The notes below the pieces were generated by a model. That model was not told the origin of the DNA. It was given only the letters and a program-made list of their open reading frames with translations, and searched no databases. Below, in pieces: positions 52,395-60,214 of a stretch of 64,000 nt of DNA; within the stretch, counting starts at the first letter, position 1, and each line of letters starts with the position of its first letter. A program made the position numbers and the translations under genes. Source of the stretch: Pseudolysinimonas yzui (lineage in GTDB: Bacteria > Actinomycetota > Actinomycetes > Actinomycetales > Microbacteriaceae); contig NZ_BNAI01000002.1 in NCBI RefSeq assembly GCF_014653215.1, positions 62,001 through 126,000 of the forward strand, in the 5' to 3' direction.

Positions 52395-53179
52395 CCGTCC
52401 TGACGATCGACGTCGCCGAGGATGCGCCGGAGCGGATTCGGACCGCGGTGGCCACCTTCCCACGTTCGTTTCGCACCGCCGGGCCGGCGATCGCCGACGT
52501 TCACGTCATCGGCGGTGACGGGGGGTGGACGGCTCGAGCGACTTCGCTTATCCAGGAGGGGAGTCGTGCCGTGCTCGTCGGCGATCCGGTCGTCGAGGAC
52601 GCGCGCGAATTGCATGCGGTCACCGCAGAGGCCGGCGCATCGGTGCTGCTCGCCCCCGCGGGCGCCGAGGATCCTGCTCTTGCGTCGCTGGGTGCGCGGC
52701 TGGGCGGATCGAATGGCGGGCTCCTCGAGTGCCGCCTGATCGCGTCGCGGTCGTCGTCCCGTTCGGCGACGACGATGGCGATGCTCAACGTGCTGAGGAG
52801 TGCCGACTCTCCCCTCCGCGAGCTGCACGCGACATCGGGCAACGAGCACGGTCTTCATGCGACCGGACGTCTCGAGTCGGGCCGTGACGTGGTCCTCGCG
52901 ATCGACATCAGCGACGCCGTGCGGCCGATCGCGCGTCTGCGCGTGATCGCATCCGTCGGCGTCATCCAGGCCGACATCCCCTTGAGCGAGCGCAGCCGGC
53001 CCGCGCTGCTGCGTGAGAACTCCGCCCTCGGGGAGTGGCATGCCGAGCCGGCCTACCTCAGTTCGTCGCGTGCGGTTCTCGCGCGACTTCACGCGACGGT
53101 CACCGGGTCGCCCGAGCGCAGCGACCTCGAGGTCCTCGAGCGCCTGATTCCCGTCGCTCGCGAGCTGTCGTGGCCCTGA
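52391..53179 (+). CDS. Unknown protein coupled to Gfo/Idh/MocA genes
   Basis: A 262-residue protein I do not recognise. The first 110 residues alternate strands and helices (AIADVHVIGGDGGWTARATS, AVLVGDPVVEDARELHAVTA, ASVLLAPAG), compatible with a nucleotide-binding-like fold but without a glycine motif. The second half (GNEHGLHATGRLESGRDVVL) recalls the C-terminal sheet of Gfo/Idh/MocA proteins. It could be a degenerate, cofactor-free relative that pairs with a neighbour. The GTG at 52391 overlaps the previous stop, and its end overlaps the next gene by 10 bases, so tight coupling is clear. Confidence 0.6.
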   Translation: MTVLTIDVAEDAPERIRTAVATFPRSFRTAGPAIADVHVIGGDGGWTARATSLIQEGSRAVLVGDPVVEDARELHAVTAEAGASVLLAPAGAEDPALASLGARLGGSNGGLLECRLIASRSSSRSATTMAMLNVLRSADSPLRELHATSGNEHGLHATGRLESGRDVVLAIDISDAVRPIARLRVIASVGVIQADIPLSERSRPALLRENSALGEWHAEPAYLSSSRAVLARLHATVTGSPERSDLEVLERLIPVARELSWP

Positions 53180-54204
53180 CGCCCGCGGTGCCCGAGGCAT
53201 CCCCCATCGGCGTCGCGACGCTGAGCTTCTGGCACGTTCACGCCGACGAGTACTCGGCGGCCGCTGTCGCCCACCCCGACACGCACCTCGTCGCCATCTG
53301 GGACCGGAACGCCGAGCGAGGGGAATCGGCAGCGCGGGAACGAGGAGTGCCCTTCGTCGCGGATCTGGAGACTCTGCTGGGCCGGGCTGACGTTGACGGG
53401 GTGATCGTCACGAATGAGACCTCCGAGCACACCGCGGTGATCCTGGCGGCCCTCGCGGCCGGCAAGCATGTGTTCAGCGAGAAACTGCTCGCCCCGACGA
53501 GCACCGAGGTGCAGGCGATTCTCGACGCGGCGGTGACCGCCGGCGTGCAGCTGGTGACGTCGCTTCCGTACTTCTCGCTCTCGCCGACGCGCACCGCGCT
53601 CGCGCACATCGCCGCGGGCAGGCTCGGCCGGGTGCACTACGCGCGCGTTCGCGTCACCCACGACGGCGCGACGCGCGGCTGGCTGCCCGACCGCTTCTTC
53701 GATCCCGCGGCGGCCGTCGGCGGCGCACTCACCGACCTCGGATGCCATCCGGTCTCGCTGATGCTCGCCTTCATGGGGCGTGAACCGGTGACGATCTCTT
53801 CGACCTATGGCTCGATCACCGGGCACGAGGTTGAGGATCTGGCATCGACGACGGCGTCGTTCGCCGGCGGGGGTGTCGGTGTCGCGGAGACGAGCTTCGT
53901 CGACCCCGGGAGCTTCGACTTCGAAGTCAGCGGCGACGCCGGCGCCATCGCGTACAGTTCGCGGGACGACATGCTGTGGGCCCGGGGGGCGGTCTTCTCC
54001 GAGAGCGCATGGATCCGGCTCCCCATGGAGCCGGCGGCCGCGAAACCGTTCGACCGGTGGGTAACGGGCATCCGCACGTCCAGGCCGGATCAGGCGAACC
54101 TGCGCGCCGCGCAGACGCTCACGGCCTACGTCGTCGCGAGCAACCGCTCGGCGTCGACGGGACGTACCGCGCGGTGCGCCCGCCTCAGCGGGGTGTCAGG
54201 ATAG
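53170..54204 (+). CDS. Gfo/Idh/MocA-family oxidoreductase (3)
   Basis: A 344-residue oxidoreductase. The N-terminal strand (GVATLSFWHVHADEYSAA) lacks a clean GxGxxG; the EKP motif is changed to EKLLAPT but keeps the Lys; ALTDLGCHPVSLMLAFMG holds the likely catalytic His. The start is GTG at 53170, inside the end of the unknown gene. The altered nucleotide-binding motif suggests a tightly bound or different cofactor, or an unusual family branch. It directly precedes the LacI gene. Confidence 0.78.
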   Translation: MALTPAVPEASPIGVATLSFWHVHADEYSAAAVAHPDTHLVAIWDRNAERGESAARERGVPFVADLETLLGRADVDGVIVTNETSEHTAVILAALAAGKHVFSEKLLAPTSTEVQAILDAAVTAGVQLVTSLPYFSLSPTRTALAHIAAGRLGRVHYARVRVTHDGATRGWLPDRFFDPAAAVGGALTDLGCHPVSLMLAFMGREPVTISSTYGSITGHEVEDLASTTASFAGGGVGVAETSFVDPGSFDFEVSGDAGAIAYSSRDDMLWARGAVFSESAWIRLPMEPAAAKPFDRWVTGIRTSRPDQANLRAAQTLTAYVVASNRSASTGRTARCARLSGVSG

Positions 54205-54208
54205 CGCT

Positions 54209-55207
54209 GTGGAGCGGATCACGATCGAGGACGTCGCGGCTCGCGCCGGGGTGAGCCCGACGACCGTGTCGCACGTCTTCAGCGGTCACCGACCGGTTCG
54301 CAGCGAGACCAAGGCGCTCGTCGAACGTGTCGCGATCGAGTTGGGATACCGGCCCAACGCCGTCGCGCGTTCGCTGCGCGTGCAGCGCACCAACACCGCG
54401 ATGATCATCCTCCCTGACATCACGAACCCGTTCTACCCGGTGTTCGCGCGCGGGGTGCAGGACGTTCTGCGCGCCGGCGAGTATCACACGCTGCTGTGCA
54501 ATACCGACTCGCGAGAAGAGGAGGAACGTGCGTTCCTCGACGAGGCGATCTCGCGTCGCCTCGACGGCGTCGTGTTCATGGGCTATTGGGTGTCGCCCGA
54601 AGAGTTGCTCGACGTCGCCACCGCAGGCGTCGCCGTCGTCAACCTCGGGGAGGGGGTCCCGGGCGCCCCGATCGACTCCGTGCGGTCGACCGACGAGGAG
54701 GGCGCGCGCGACGCGACGGCCTTCCTGCTCGGGCGCTACGGCAGCGCGGTGGCGCTGATCGACGGCACCATGTTCGCGCCGGTCGCCCGCGCGCGCACGA
54801 GCGGCTACCAACGGGCTCTTCGGTCGGCGGGCCTCGTGCCCGTTCCGGAGTACGAGGTCAGCGAAGAGTTCACCCGGGAGGGCGGGAGTCGGGGCATGGC
54901 CGCCTTGCTCGACTTGGCCGACCCCCCGCGCGCGGTGTTCTGCGCCAACGATCAGATCGCGATCGGCGCGCTTCAGGAGGCCGCTCGGCGGGGGCTGTCG
55001 GTCCCCGCCGACATCGCGATCGTCGGCTTCGACGACATCGACGCGGCGACCATGGTGCGTCCGAACCTCACGACGGTGCGCAACTCGCCGGACGCGCTGG
55101 GCGCGCACTGTGGTGAGTTGCTGCTCTCGCGCATGACGGGTGAGTTCACGGGGCCGGGGCGCGACGTGGTGATCCCCGCCGAGCTCGTCATCCGGGAAAG
55201 CGCGTGA
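54209..55207 (+). CDS. LacI-family regulator of the sugar/glycoside locus
   Basis: A 332-residue LacI-type repressor. The helix-turn-helix is TIEDVAARAGVSPTTVSHVF, with the hinge in NAVARSLRVQRTNTAMIILP. The sensor domain is complete, ending VVIPAELVIRESA. The start is GTG at 54209, four bases after the last oxidoreductase, so it belongs to the operon. Four copies of a GCAAAT/ATTTGC palindrome stand before the three transcription units of the locus, and this is the only unassigned LacI gene nearby, so autoregulated control of all three is likely. Confidence 0.88.
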   Translation: MERITIEDVAARAGVSPTTVSHVFSGHRPVRSETKALVERVAIELGYRPNAVARSLRVQRTNTAMIILPDITNPFYPVFARGVQDVLRAGEYHTLLCNTDSREEEERAFLDEAISRRLDGVVFMGYWVSPEELLDVATAGVAVVNLGEGVPGAPIDSVRSTDEEGARDATAFLLGRYGSAVALIDGTMFAPVARARTSGYQRALRSAGLVPVPEYEVSEEFTREGGSRGMAALLDLADPPRAVFCANDQIAIGALQEAARRGLSVPADIAIVGFDDIDAATMVRPNLTTVRNSPDALGAHCGELLLSRMTGEFTGPGRDVVIPAELVIRESA

Positions 55208-55246
55208 TGCCGCGCGTCTCTGTCATAACCTGACGATCTTCTCGCC

Positions 55247-55266
55247 CGGAGCGGGGCCTCGTTCCG
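55247..55266. terminator. Weak hairpin between convergent operons
   Basis: CGGAGCG and CGTTCCG can pair (one G-U) around a six-base loop in the 119-base gap between the LacI gene and the convergent ferritin-like gene. There is no T-run, so terminator function is only suggested by position. Confidence 0.3.
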
Positions 55267-55326
55267 CGGCTAAGGCACGCGCGCGGGCTCCGTATCGCCG
55301 ACCCGTTGGGCGCCGAGCGCTGACCG

Positions 55327-56187
55327 TCAGGCCGTCTGGGTCTCGACCGCGACCGTCTCCTCGAGCGGAAGCGCGTCGGGCGTGCCTTCGCCCTCACCCG
55401 AGATGCCGCGCTTGTCGAGCGCACTTTCGACGATGGTGAGGCCCTGCATGCCGGGGAGCTTCGCGATGTGCGAGTCGATGCTGCGGATCAGCTTGCGCCC
55501 CTCGGCGCCCGCGAACAGGTGCCCCATGACGTGGGTGACCTCGCTATCGGGCGAGATCGTCGAGCCGACGGGCGCCCAGAACTTGCTGAGCGCGAAGCGG
55601 GCGATCACCTGCGCCTTCTTGCTCTTCTCGAGCCGGTCGCGGGCCTGTGAGGCGTAGAAGGCGACGTGCTTGGTCTCTTGCGCCGCGATCCGCTTGAGCA
55701 GTTCGGCGAGCACGGGGTGGTTCTCCTGGCGGGCCATGCGCAGGTAGGCGGCGTTGGCCGACCACTCGTTGGCGGCACCCCAGGCCATGTGCACGGCGAC
55801 GAAGTCGTGGCCGACGAGCCCGCCGAGCAGCGACTGCTTGATCGGGTCGAGCCGGTCTTTCCAGCCCAGCTTGAGCCGCGAGGCCTTGAGCTGGTCGAAG
55901 TCGACGGTGATGCCGTGCTTGCCGAGCACCGCGGCGAGGGCTTCGCCGTGCCAGAACTCCTCACGGTTCCACATCGTCATGAACGAACCCACTTCGGGTT
56001 CCTTGTGCGACGGGGTGGTGAGCAGATCGCGCAGGTAGCAGACCGTGTGGTACTCGACGTCGCACATGTAGCGCAGCACGCGCAGGCTCGACTCGGGCAG
56101 CGGGTTGGTCTCGAAGGACTCGAGGTCGAGGTCGGTCCAGGTCACCGGCTCGGAGTTCGCGGTGTACTTGTCGATGTCGAACGCCAC
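55327..56187 (-). CDS. Ferritin-like diiron protein, complete ligand set
   Basis: A 286-residue four-helix protein of the ferritin-like/acyl-ACP-desaturase superfamily. All expected diiron ligands are present: Glu45 (MCDVEYHTVCYL), Glu77-x-x-His80 (REEFWHGEAL), Glu141 (AANEWSANAAY) and Glu171-x-x-His174 (AAQETKHVAFYA). Such a site can activate oxygen for desaturation or hydroxylation. It is the last gene of a three-gene operon with a fatty acyl reductase and an altered paralogue, so the substrate is probably an acyl or alkyl chain. Helices align with the paralogue residue for residue over the first 150 positions. The exact reaction is unknown. Confidence 0.75.
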   Translation of the reverse strand: MAFDIDKYTANSEPVTWTDLDLESFETNPLPESSLRVLRYMCDVEYHTVCYLRDLLTTPSHKEPEVGSFMTMWNREEFWHGEALAAVLGKHGITVDFDQLKASRLKLGWKDRLDPIKQSLLGGLVGHDFVAVHMAWGAANEWSANAAYLRMARQENHPVLAELLKRIAAQETKHVAFYASQARDRLEKSKKAQVIARFALSKFWAPVGSTISPDSEVTHVMGHLFAGAEGRKLIRSIDSHIAKLPGMQGLTIVESALDKRGISGEGEGTPDALPLEETVAVETQTA

Positions 56188-56211
56188 GGGGTGCCTCCCT
56201 TCGAGGTGCGT

Positions 56212-58536
56212 CTACGAGTTCTCGGGTTGTGAAGTCTTCGAAACGGCCGTCGTGGCCGGATTGCCGTCCATCAAAGCACGCTTCGGTGACCGAATGCCCC
56301 GCTTCCAGTGGTGAATCGGCCAGTGGCGCTTCTGCGCTTCCTTGGTCAGCTGGGGGTCGGGGTTGATCGCGGTGGGGTGACCGAGCATCTCGAGCCAGCC
56401 GAGGTCGGCGTGGCTGTCGCCGTAGCCGTACGACGCGGCGAGGTCGGCGCCGTGCTCCTTCGCATACCGGGTGAGCCAGGCCGCCCGGGATTCGTCGACG
56501 ATCGGCGGCTTCGTGAGGTAACCGGTGAGCACCCCGTCGCGCTCGTGCATCGTGGTGGCGACGACATCGTCGAACAGGTTCTCGAACGGCTTCGCGAGCA
56601 GGCCGATCGAGCCGGAGACGAGCACCGTACGGTGGCCGGCCTCCTTGTGCAGACGGATCTGCTCGAGTGCCTCGTGGCTGGTGTGACGGCGCATGGTGTC
56701 GCCATAGCCGCCGGCGACGATCTTCTCCAGCCGGCTGACCGGCATCCCCTCGTAACGCCGCAGGAAGGTGCGGATGAACTCGCCGCGGTTGCGACGCTCC
56801 GCCCGCAGGTAGCCGGGCACCGAGGCCAGCATGCCGAGCACCTCGCCGGGCCAGGCCGCCTTGCGCAGGCCGGCGGAGCGCACCCAGAGGTACTGCTGCA
56901 CGATGTTCGAGTCGACGACCGTGCCCTCCATGTCGAACACGGCGAGCACGTCGCCGCGCGGGGGCAGCTCGGCCTTACGGGTCGGCTGGGCGGCGGCGCG
57001 TTCGGCCTGGCGGGCGCGCGAGAACGCCTTCGTCAGCTTGGTGATCGCCGGGAAGTGCACGTTCTGCAGGTAGTCGTCCCAGTCGATCGCCGAGATGTCG
57101 AAGCCCTTGTCGGCCTTCTCTTTCGCCGGCAGGGCGTCGTGGAGGGCGCGCAGGTTGGAGTCGTCGAAGATCAGCTCGGTCTCGACGTACACCCGGTAGA
57201 GCGAGACGAAGTTGCGCAGCGTCGCGAGGTCGGCGACGCCCTTTTGCAGCTTCTCGAGGGTCGCCTGAGATCCCTTGGTCTTCGGCAGGATGCGCAGCGC
57301 GCGCTCCCCGGCACGCACCCGGCGTTCCAGCCGGTTGATGCCGCGTTCCACCTTGTCGGGCCCGGGGAACTTCCACACCGGAACCACGATGGGCTTGCCG
57401 CGGCGATCGGTGAGCGGGTTCTTCGTGAAGAACTCGTGCACGTTCTCGTACATCTGGTGGAACGGCACCGGGTTCGAGGCGCCCGAGGCCACGTGGTAGT
57501 ACTCGGGCTCGCCCTTCTTCGCGGGGTTGGCGGCGGCGGCGAGGATCGTGTTGACGACGTAGTCGACCGGGATGAGGTCGAGGATGCTGTCGGGCAGCCC
57601 GGGGAACTCGGGCAGCTGCCCCTTGCCGTACGCCATGATGAGCGGGTCGGCGACCTTGAAGCCGTCGATCCAGCCGGGGTAGGGGTGCTTGAGGGCGCTC
57701 TCGATGATCGCCGGCCGCACGACCGACAGGCGGTGGTCGGCGCCCCACAGCTCTTCGGCGGCGCGCTCCGAGAACGCCTTCGACAGCGTGTAGACGTCGG
57801 TCCAGCCGAGGCTCTGTGCGCGCGTGCGGCCGGCATCCACCAGTTCGCTCCGCACCCAGGCGAGCCGGGCCAGCTCGCTCCACTTCGCGACCGCCTGCGG
57901 GCCCTCCTTGCCGTGCTCGGCCTGCGCGGTCTCCATGAAGGTGCGCAGCCGGTGCGGCTCGCGCGACTCGGTTTCGATGCGCCGGTGCGCGTCGAACGCC
58001 GAAGCGTACTCGGCGCGCCAGTCGATGTCGTGCTTGAGGCTCGTCTCGGGCGCGACGCCCTTGCGCAGCCCCTGCACGTAGCAGGTGGAGACGTGCACGA
58101 CCCGGGGGTCGCCGCCGGCCGCGCGCAGGCTCTCGTAGAGGTTGACGACGCCGCCGATGTTGGCCTCGAACGACTCGTTGATGGGGTCGTCGAACGACAC
58201 GCTCGCGGCGCTGTGGATGACGAGGTCGAGGTCCTTCGGCAGCGTCAGCGGCGAGGTCAGCCCGCCCTCGACGACCTTGATGCGGTTCTTGACGGCATCC
58301 TCGATGCCGGCGGCGCCGACCTTGTCGCGCCAGGCGGCGAAGACGGGCTTCTTGAGCAGGCTGCGCACGCGGTCTTCGGCGCTTGCGCTGCCCTTGACCC
58401 GCACGAGGATCGTGACCGTGGTGCCGGGGTGGTCGTTGAGCAGCCGCTCGAGCACGGCCTGGCCGACGAAGCCGGTGGCGCCGGTGAGGAATACGCGAGC
58501 GCTGCCGAGGTCGGTGGTCGCCTTCTTGGGGGTCAC
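56212..58536 (-). CDS. Fatty acyl reductase fused to a HAD-IB phosphatase
   Basis: A 774-residue fusion. Residues 1 to about 400 form an NAD-binding reductase of the male-sterility/FAR type: TGATGFVGQAV (Gly19 to Gly25) for cofactor, and Tyr249-x-x-x-Lys253 (YTLSK) as catalytic pair. A Sterile-type linker spans about 400-520. The rest is a HAD hydrolase with the nucleophile loop DMEGT (Asp535), VSGS and GYGDSHAD near residue 708. The reductase would make fatty aldehyde or alcohol from acyl-CoA; the HAD domain would dephosphorylate a lipid precursor. The second acid of the HAD motif is Glu rather than Asp. The GTG at 58536 overlaps the upstream stop. Confidence 0.82.
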   Translation of the reverse strand: MTPKKATTDLGSARVFLTGATGFVGQAVLERLLNDHPGTTVTILVRVKGSASAEDRVRSLLKKPVFAAWRDKVGAAGIEDAVKNRIKVVEGGLTSPLTLPKDLDLVIHSAASVSFDDPINESFEANIGGVVNLYESLRAAGGDPRVVHVSTCYVQGLRKGVAPETSLKHDIDWRAEYASAFDAHRRIETESREPHRLRTFMETAQAEHGKEGPQAVAKWSELARLAWVRSELVDAGRTRAQSLGWTDVYTLSKAFSERAAEELWGADHRLSVVRPAIIESALKHPYPGWIDGFKVADPLIMAYGKGQLPEFPGLPDSILDLIPVDYVVNTILAAAANPAKKGEPEYYHVASGASNPVPFHQMYENVHEFFTKNPLTDRRGKPIVVPVWKFPGPDKVERGINRLERRVRAGERALRILPKTKGSQATLEKLQKGVADLATLRNFVSLYRVYVETELIFDDSNLRALHDALPAKEKADKGFDISAIDWDDYLQNVHFPAITKLTKAFSRARQAERAAAQPTRKAELPPRGDVLAVFDMEGTVVDSNIVQQYLWVRSAGLRKAAWPGEVLGMLASVPGYLRAERRNRGEFIRTFLRRYEGMPVSRLEKIVAGGYGDTMRRHTSHEALEQIRLHKEAGHRTVLVSGSIGLLAKPFENLFDDVVATTMHERDGVLTGYLTKPPIVDESRAAWLTRYAKEHGADLAASYGYGDSHADLGWLEMLGHPTAINPDPQLTKEAQKRHWPIHHWKRGIRSPKRALMDGNPATTAVSKTSQPENS

Positions 58537-59309
58537 GGAACCAGTCTCGCAGCCACGATGGGCGCGGCGGCACCGAGTCCGGGGAGCGCGGCGATACGGT
58601 CCGCGATCTCGGCGGCGCGCGCGGCACCGTCCTTGCCGCCGAACACGACCGCCTCGAAGGAGGAGCGGTCTTCGGCCGACCGGTCGATCGCGCCGAGCGG
58701 CCAGGCCGACCGCTTGACCTCCTTGAGGGAGAGTTTGCGGGCGCGGGCTGAGTCGGCGAGGCGTCGCTGCGCGTCTTCGGCGAGGAAGAGGATGTGGCGC
58801 TCCTTGAGTTCGATGATGAGGTCGGCGACCGCGCGCACGGCGGGGGCGATCTCGCCGAGGCGACGGTAGGCCGCGGTCGTCACCCACTCGTCGATGAGTC
58901 CGGTGGTGACGTGGGCGGCGACGAGTTCGGGGCCGGCGATGTTGCCGGCGATGGCGCGGGCGATCGGGCCGCGTCGTTCGACGCGTTCGACGCGTGACCG
59001 GCGCCGCGCCCCCGCGGGTGAGGTGAGGTCGTGCCCGGTCGCCTCGAGCACGGCGTCGAGGGCGTCGGCGATCCAGAACTTCTCGAACGCCCAGGTGGTG
59101 AGGAACGCGGTGACGCGGGCATCCTTGTGCGTCGCCGTCACCAGCACGTTGCGCATCCGCTCCATCGTGTGACGCTCGAGGTCGCGCATCGTGCGGATGA
59201 GCCGGGCGGCGTCGGCATCGACGTCGGCGGCGGTCAGGGACTCGAGGTCGAGTTCACCGCGGTGGCTTCCCCGGGCGGTGCGGGCGAACTCACGGACATC
59301 GAAAGTCAT
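58533..59309 (-). CDS. Ferritin-like paralogue with disrupted diiron site
   Basis: A 258-residue protein colinear with the diiron protein at 55327-56187. Glu45 (RDLERHTMERM), Glu141 (IDEWVTTAAY) and the last His (ELKERHILF) are kept, but both ExxH motifs are broken: Glu77 becomes Lys and His80 becomes Ile (FEKFWIADAL), and the Glu corresponding to 171 becomes Lys. Glu-to-Lys changes at iron positions are what inactive partners of diiron oxygenases show. It is the first gene of the operon and its stop overlaps the reductase start. I infer a structural subunit for the active paralogue. AAGGA precedes the ATG at 59309. Confidence 0.72.
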   Translation of the reverse strand: MTFDVREFARTARGSHRGELDLESLTAADVDADAARLIRTMRDLERHTMERMRNVLVTATHKDARVTAFLTTWAFEKFWIADALDAVLEATGHDLTSPAGARRRSRVERVERRGPIARAIAGNIAGPELVAAHVTTGLIDEWVTTAAYRRLGEIAPAVRAVADLIIELKERHILFLAEDAQRRLADSARARKLSLKEVKRSAWPLGAIDRSAEDRSSFEAVVFGGKDGAARAAEIADRIAALPGLGAAAPIVAARLVP

Positions 59310-59384
59310 GGCGGGGTCCTTCGGTACGGGGGTGGGAGGTCCCGTGCGCGGAGCGTTAGTGCCCCGCACCGTATCGTAAGGCAC

Positions 59385-60182
59385 ATGGCTATCGCTCTCA
59401 TCACGGGAGGAACGTCGGGCATCGGGGCCACGTTCGCCCGGCAGCTCGCGGCCGCGGGCTCCGACATCGTGCTCGTCGCGCGTGACCGCGAGCGTCTCGA
59501 GCAGATGGCGCATGAACTTCGCGGCATGGGTCGTGAGGTCGAGATCATGCCCGCCGACCTGGCGAAGCGCGCCGACGTCGCGAAGGTCGTGAAGCGGCTC
59601 GAAGACCCGAAGAAGCCGGTCGACGTCCTGGTGAACAATGCCGGTTTCGGCATGCATTCTCGGCTCTCGGATGCCGACTCGACCGGCCACGACCGCGCGT
59701 TCGAGGTGATGGTGCGTTCCGTGCGCGAGCTGGGGGCGGCATCCGCTCGGGCCATGCGCGCCCGCGGCCGGGGCCGCATCATCAACGTCTCGAGCACCGC
59801 CGGCTTCGTCGCGATGTCGAGCGGCTACTCCTCGATCAAGGCCTGGGTGACGAGTTTCAGCGAGAGCCTCTCGAATGAGTTGCACGGCACCGGGGTGACC
59901 GTCACGGCGCTCTGCCCGGGCTGGGTGCACACCGAATTCCACGATCGGGCCGGGATCTCGAAGGGCGGCATCCCGAGCTGGTTGTGGCTCGACGCCGACA
60001 AGCTGGTGCGCGCCGCGCTGCGGGATGCCGAGCGCGGCAAGGTGATCTCGATCCCCACGGTGCGCTACAAGGTGCTCATGGGGATCGTGCGTCACCTGCC
60101 CCGGTCGACCGTGCGGGCGATCTCTCGTGCCATCAGTTCCAGTCGCACAGTCTCCAGTGGCAGTAGTACCGTGACCAAGTGA
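59385..60182 (+). CDS. Short-chain dehydrogenase/reductase of the lipid cluster
   Basis: A 265-residue classical SDR. Cofactor motif ITGGTSGIGATFARQL, NNAG in VDVLVNNAGFG, and a catalytic Ser and YxxxK in INVSSTAGFVAMSSGYSSIK are all present. In context it could reduce 1-alkyl (or acyl) dihydroxyacetone phosphate to the glycerol form, the step after ether-bond formation. It is divergent from the ferritin-like operon with a 75-base gap and coupled to the acyltransferase gene. TATCGT lies seven bases before the ATG, so a leaderless transcript is possible. Confidence 0.85.
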   Translation: MAIALITGGTSGIGATFARQLAAAGSDIVLVARDRERLEQMAHELRGMGREVEIMPADLAKRADVAKVVKRLEDPKKPVDVLVNNAGFGMHSRLSDADSTGHDRAFEVMVRSVRELGAASARAMRARGRGRIINVSSTAGFVAMSSGYSSIKAWVTSFSESLSNELHGTGVTVTALCPGWVHTEFHDRAGISKGGIPSWLWLDADKLVRAALRDAERGKVISIPTVRYKVLMGIVRHLPRSTVRAISRAISSSRTVSSGSSTVTK

Positions 60183-60214
60183 CCGAAGACGAGCGCGCGG
60201 AAAAGGAGCGATCC

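Noticed and set aside
56308-58869. 853-codon frame antisense to the acyl reductase/HAD gene
   Set aside because: No domain is visible and the residues mirror the complementary codons of a well-supported gene.
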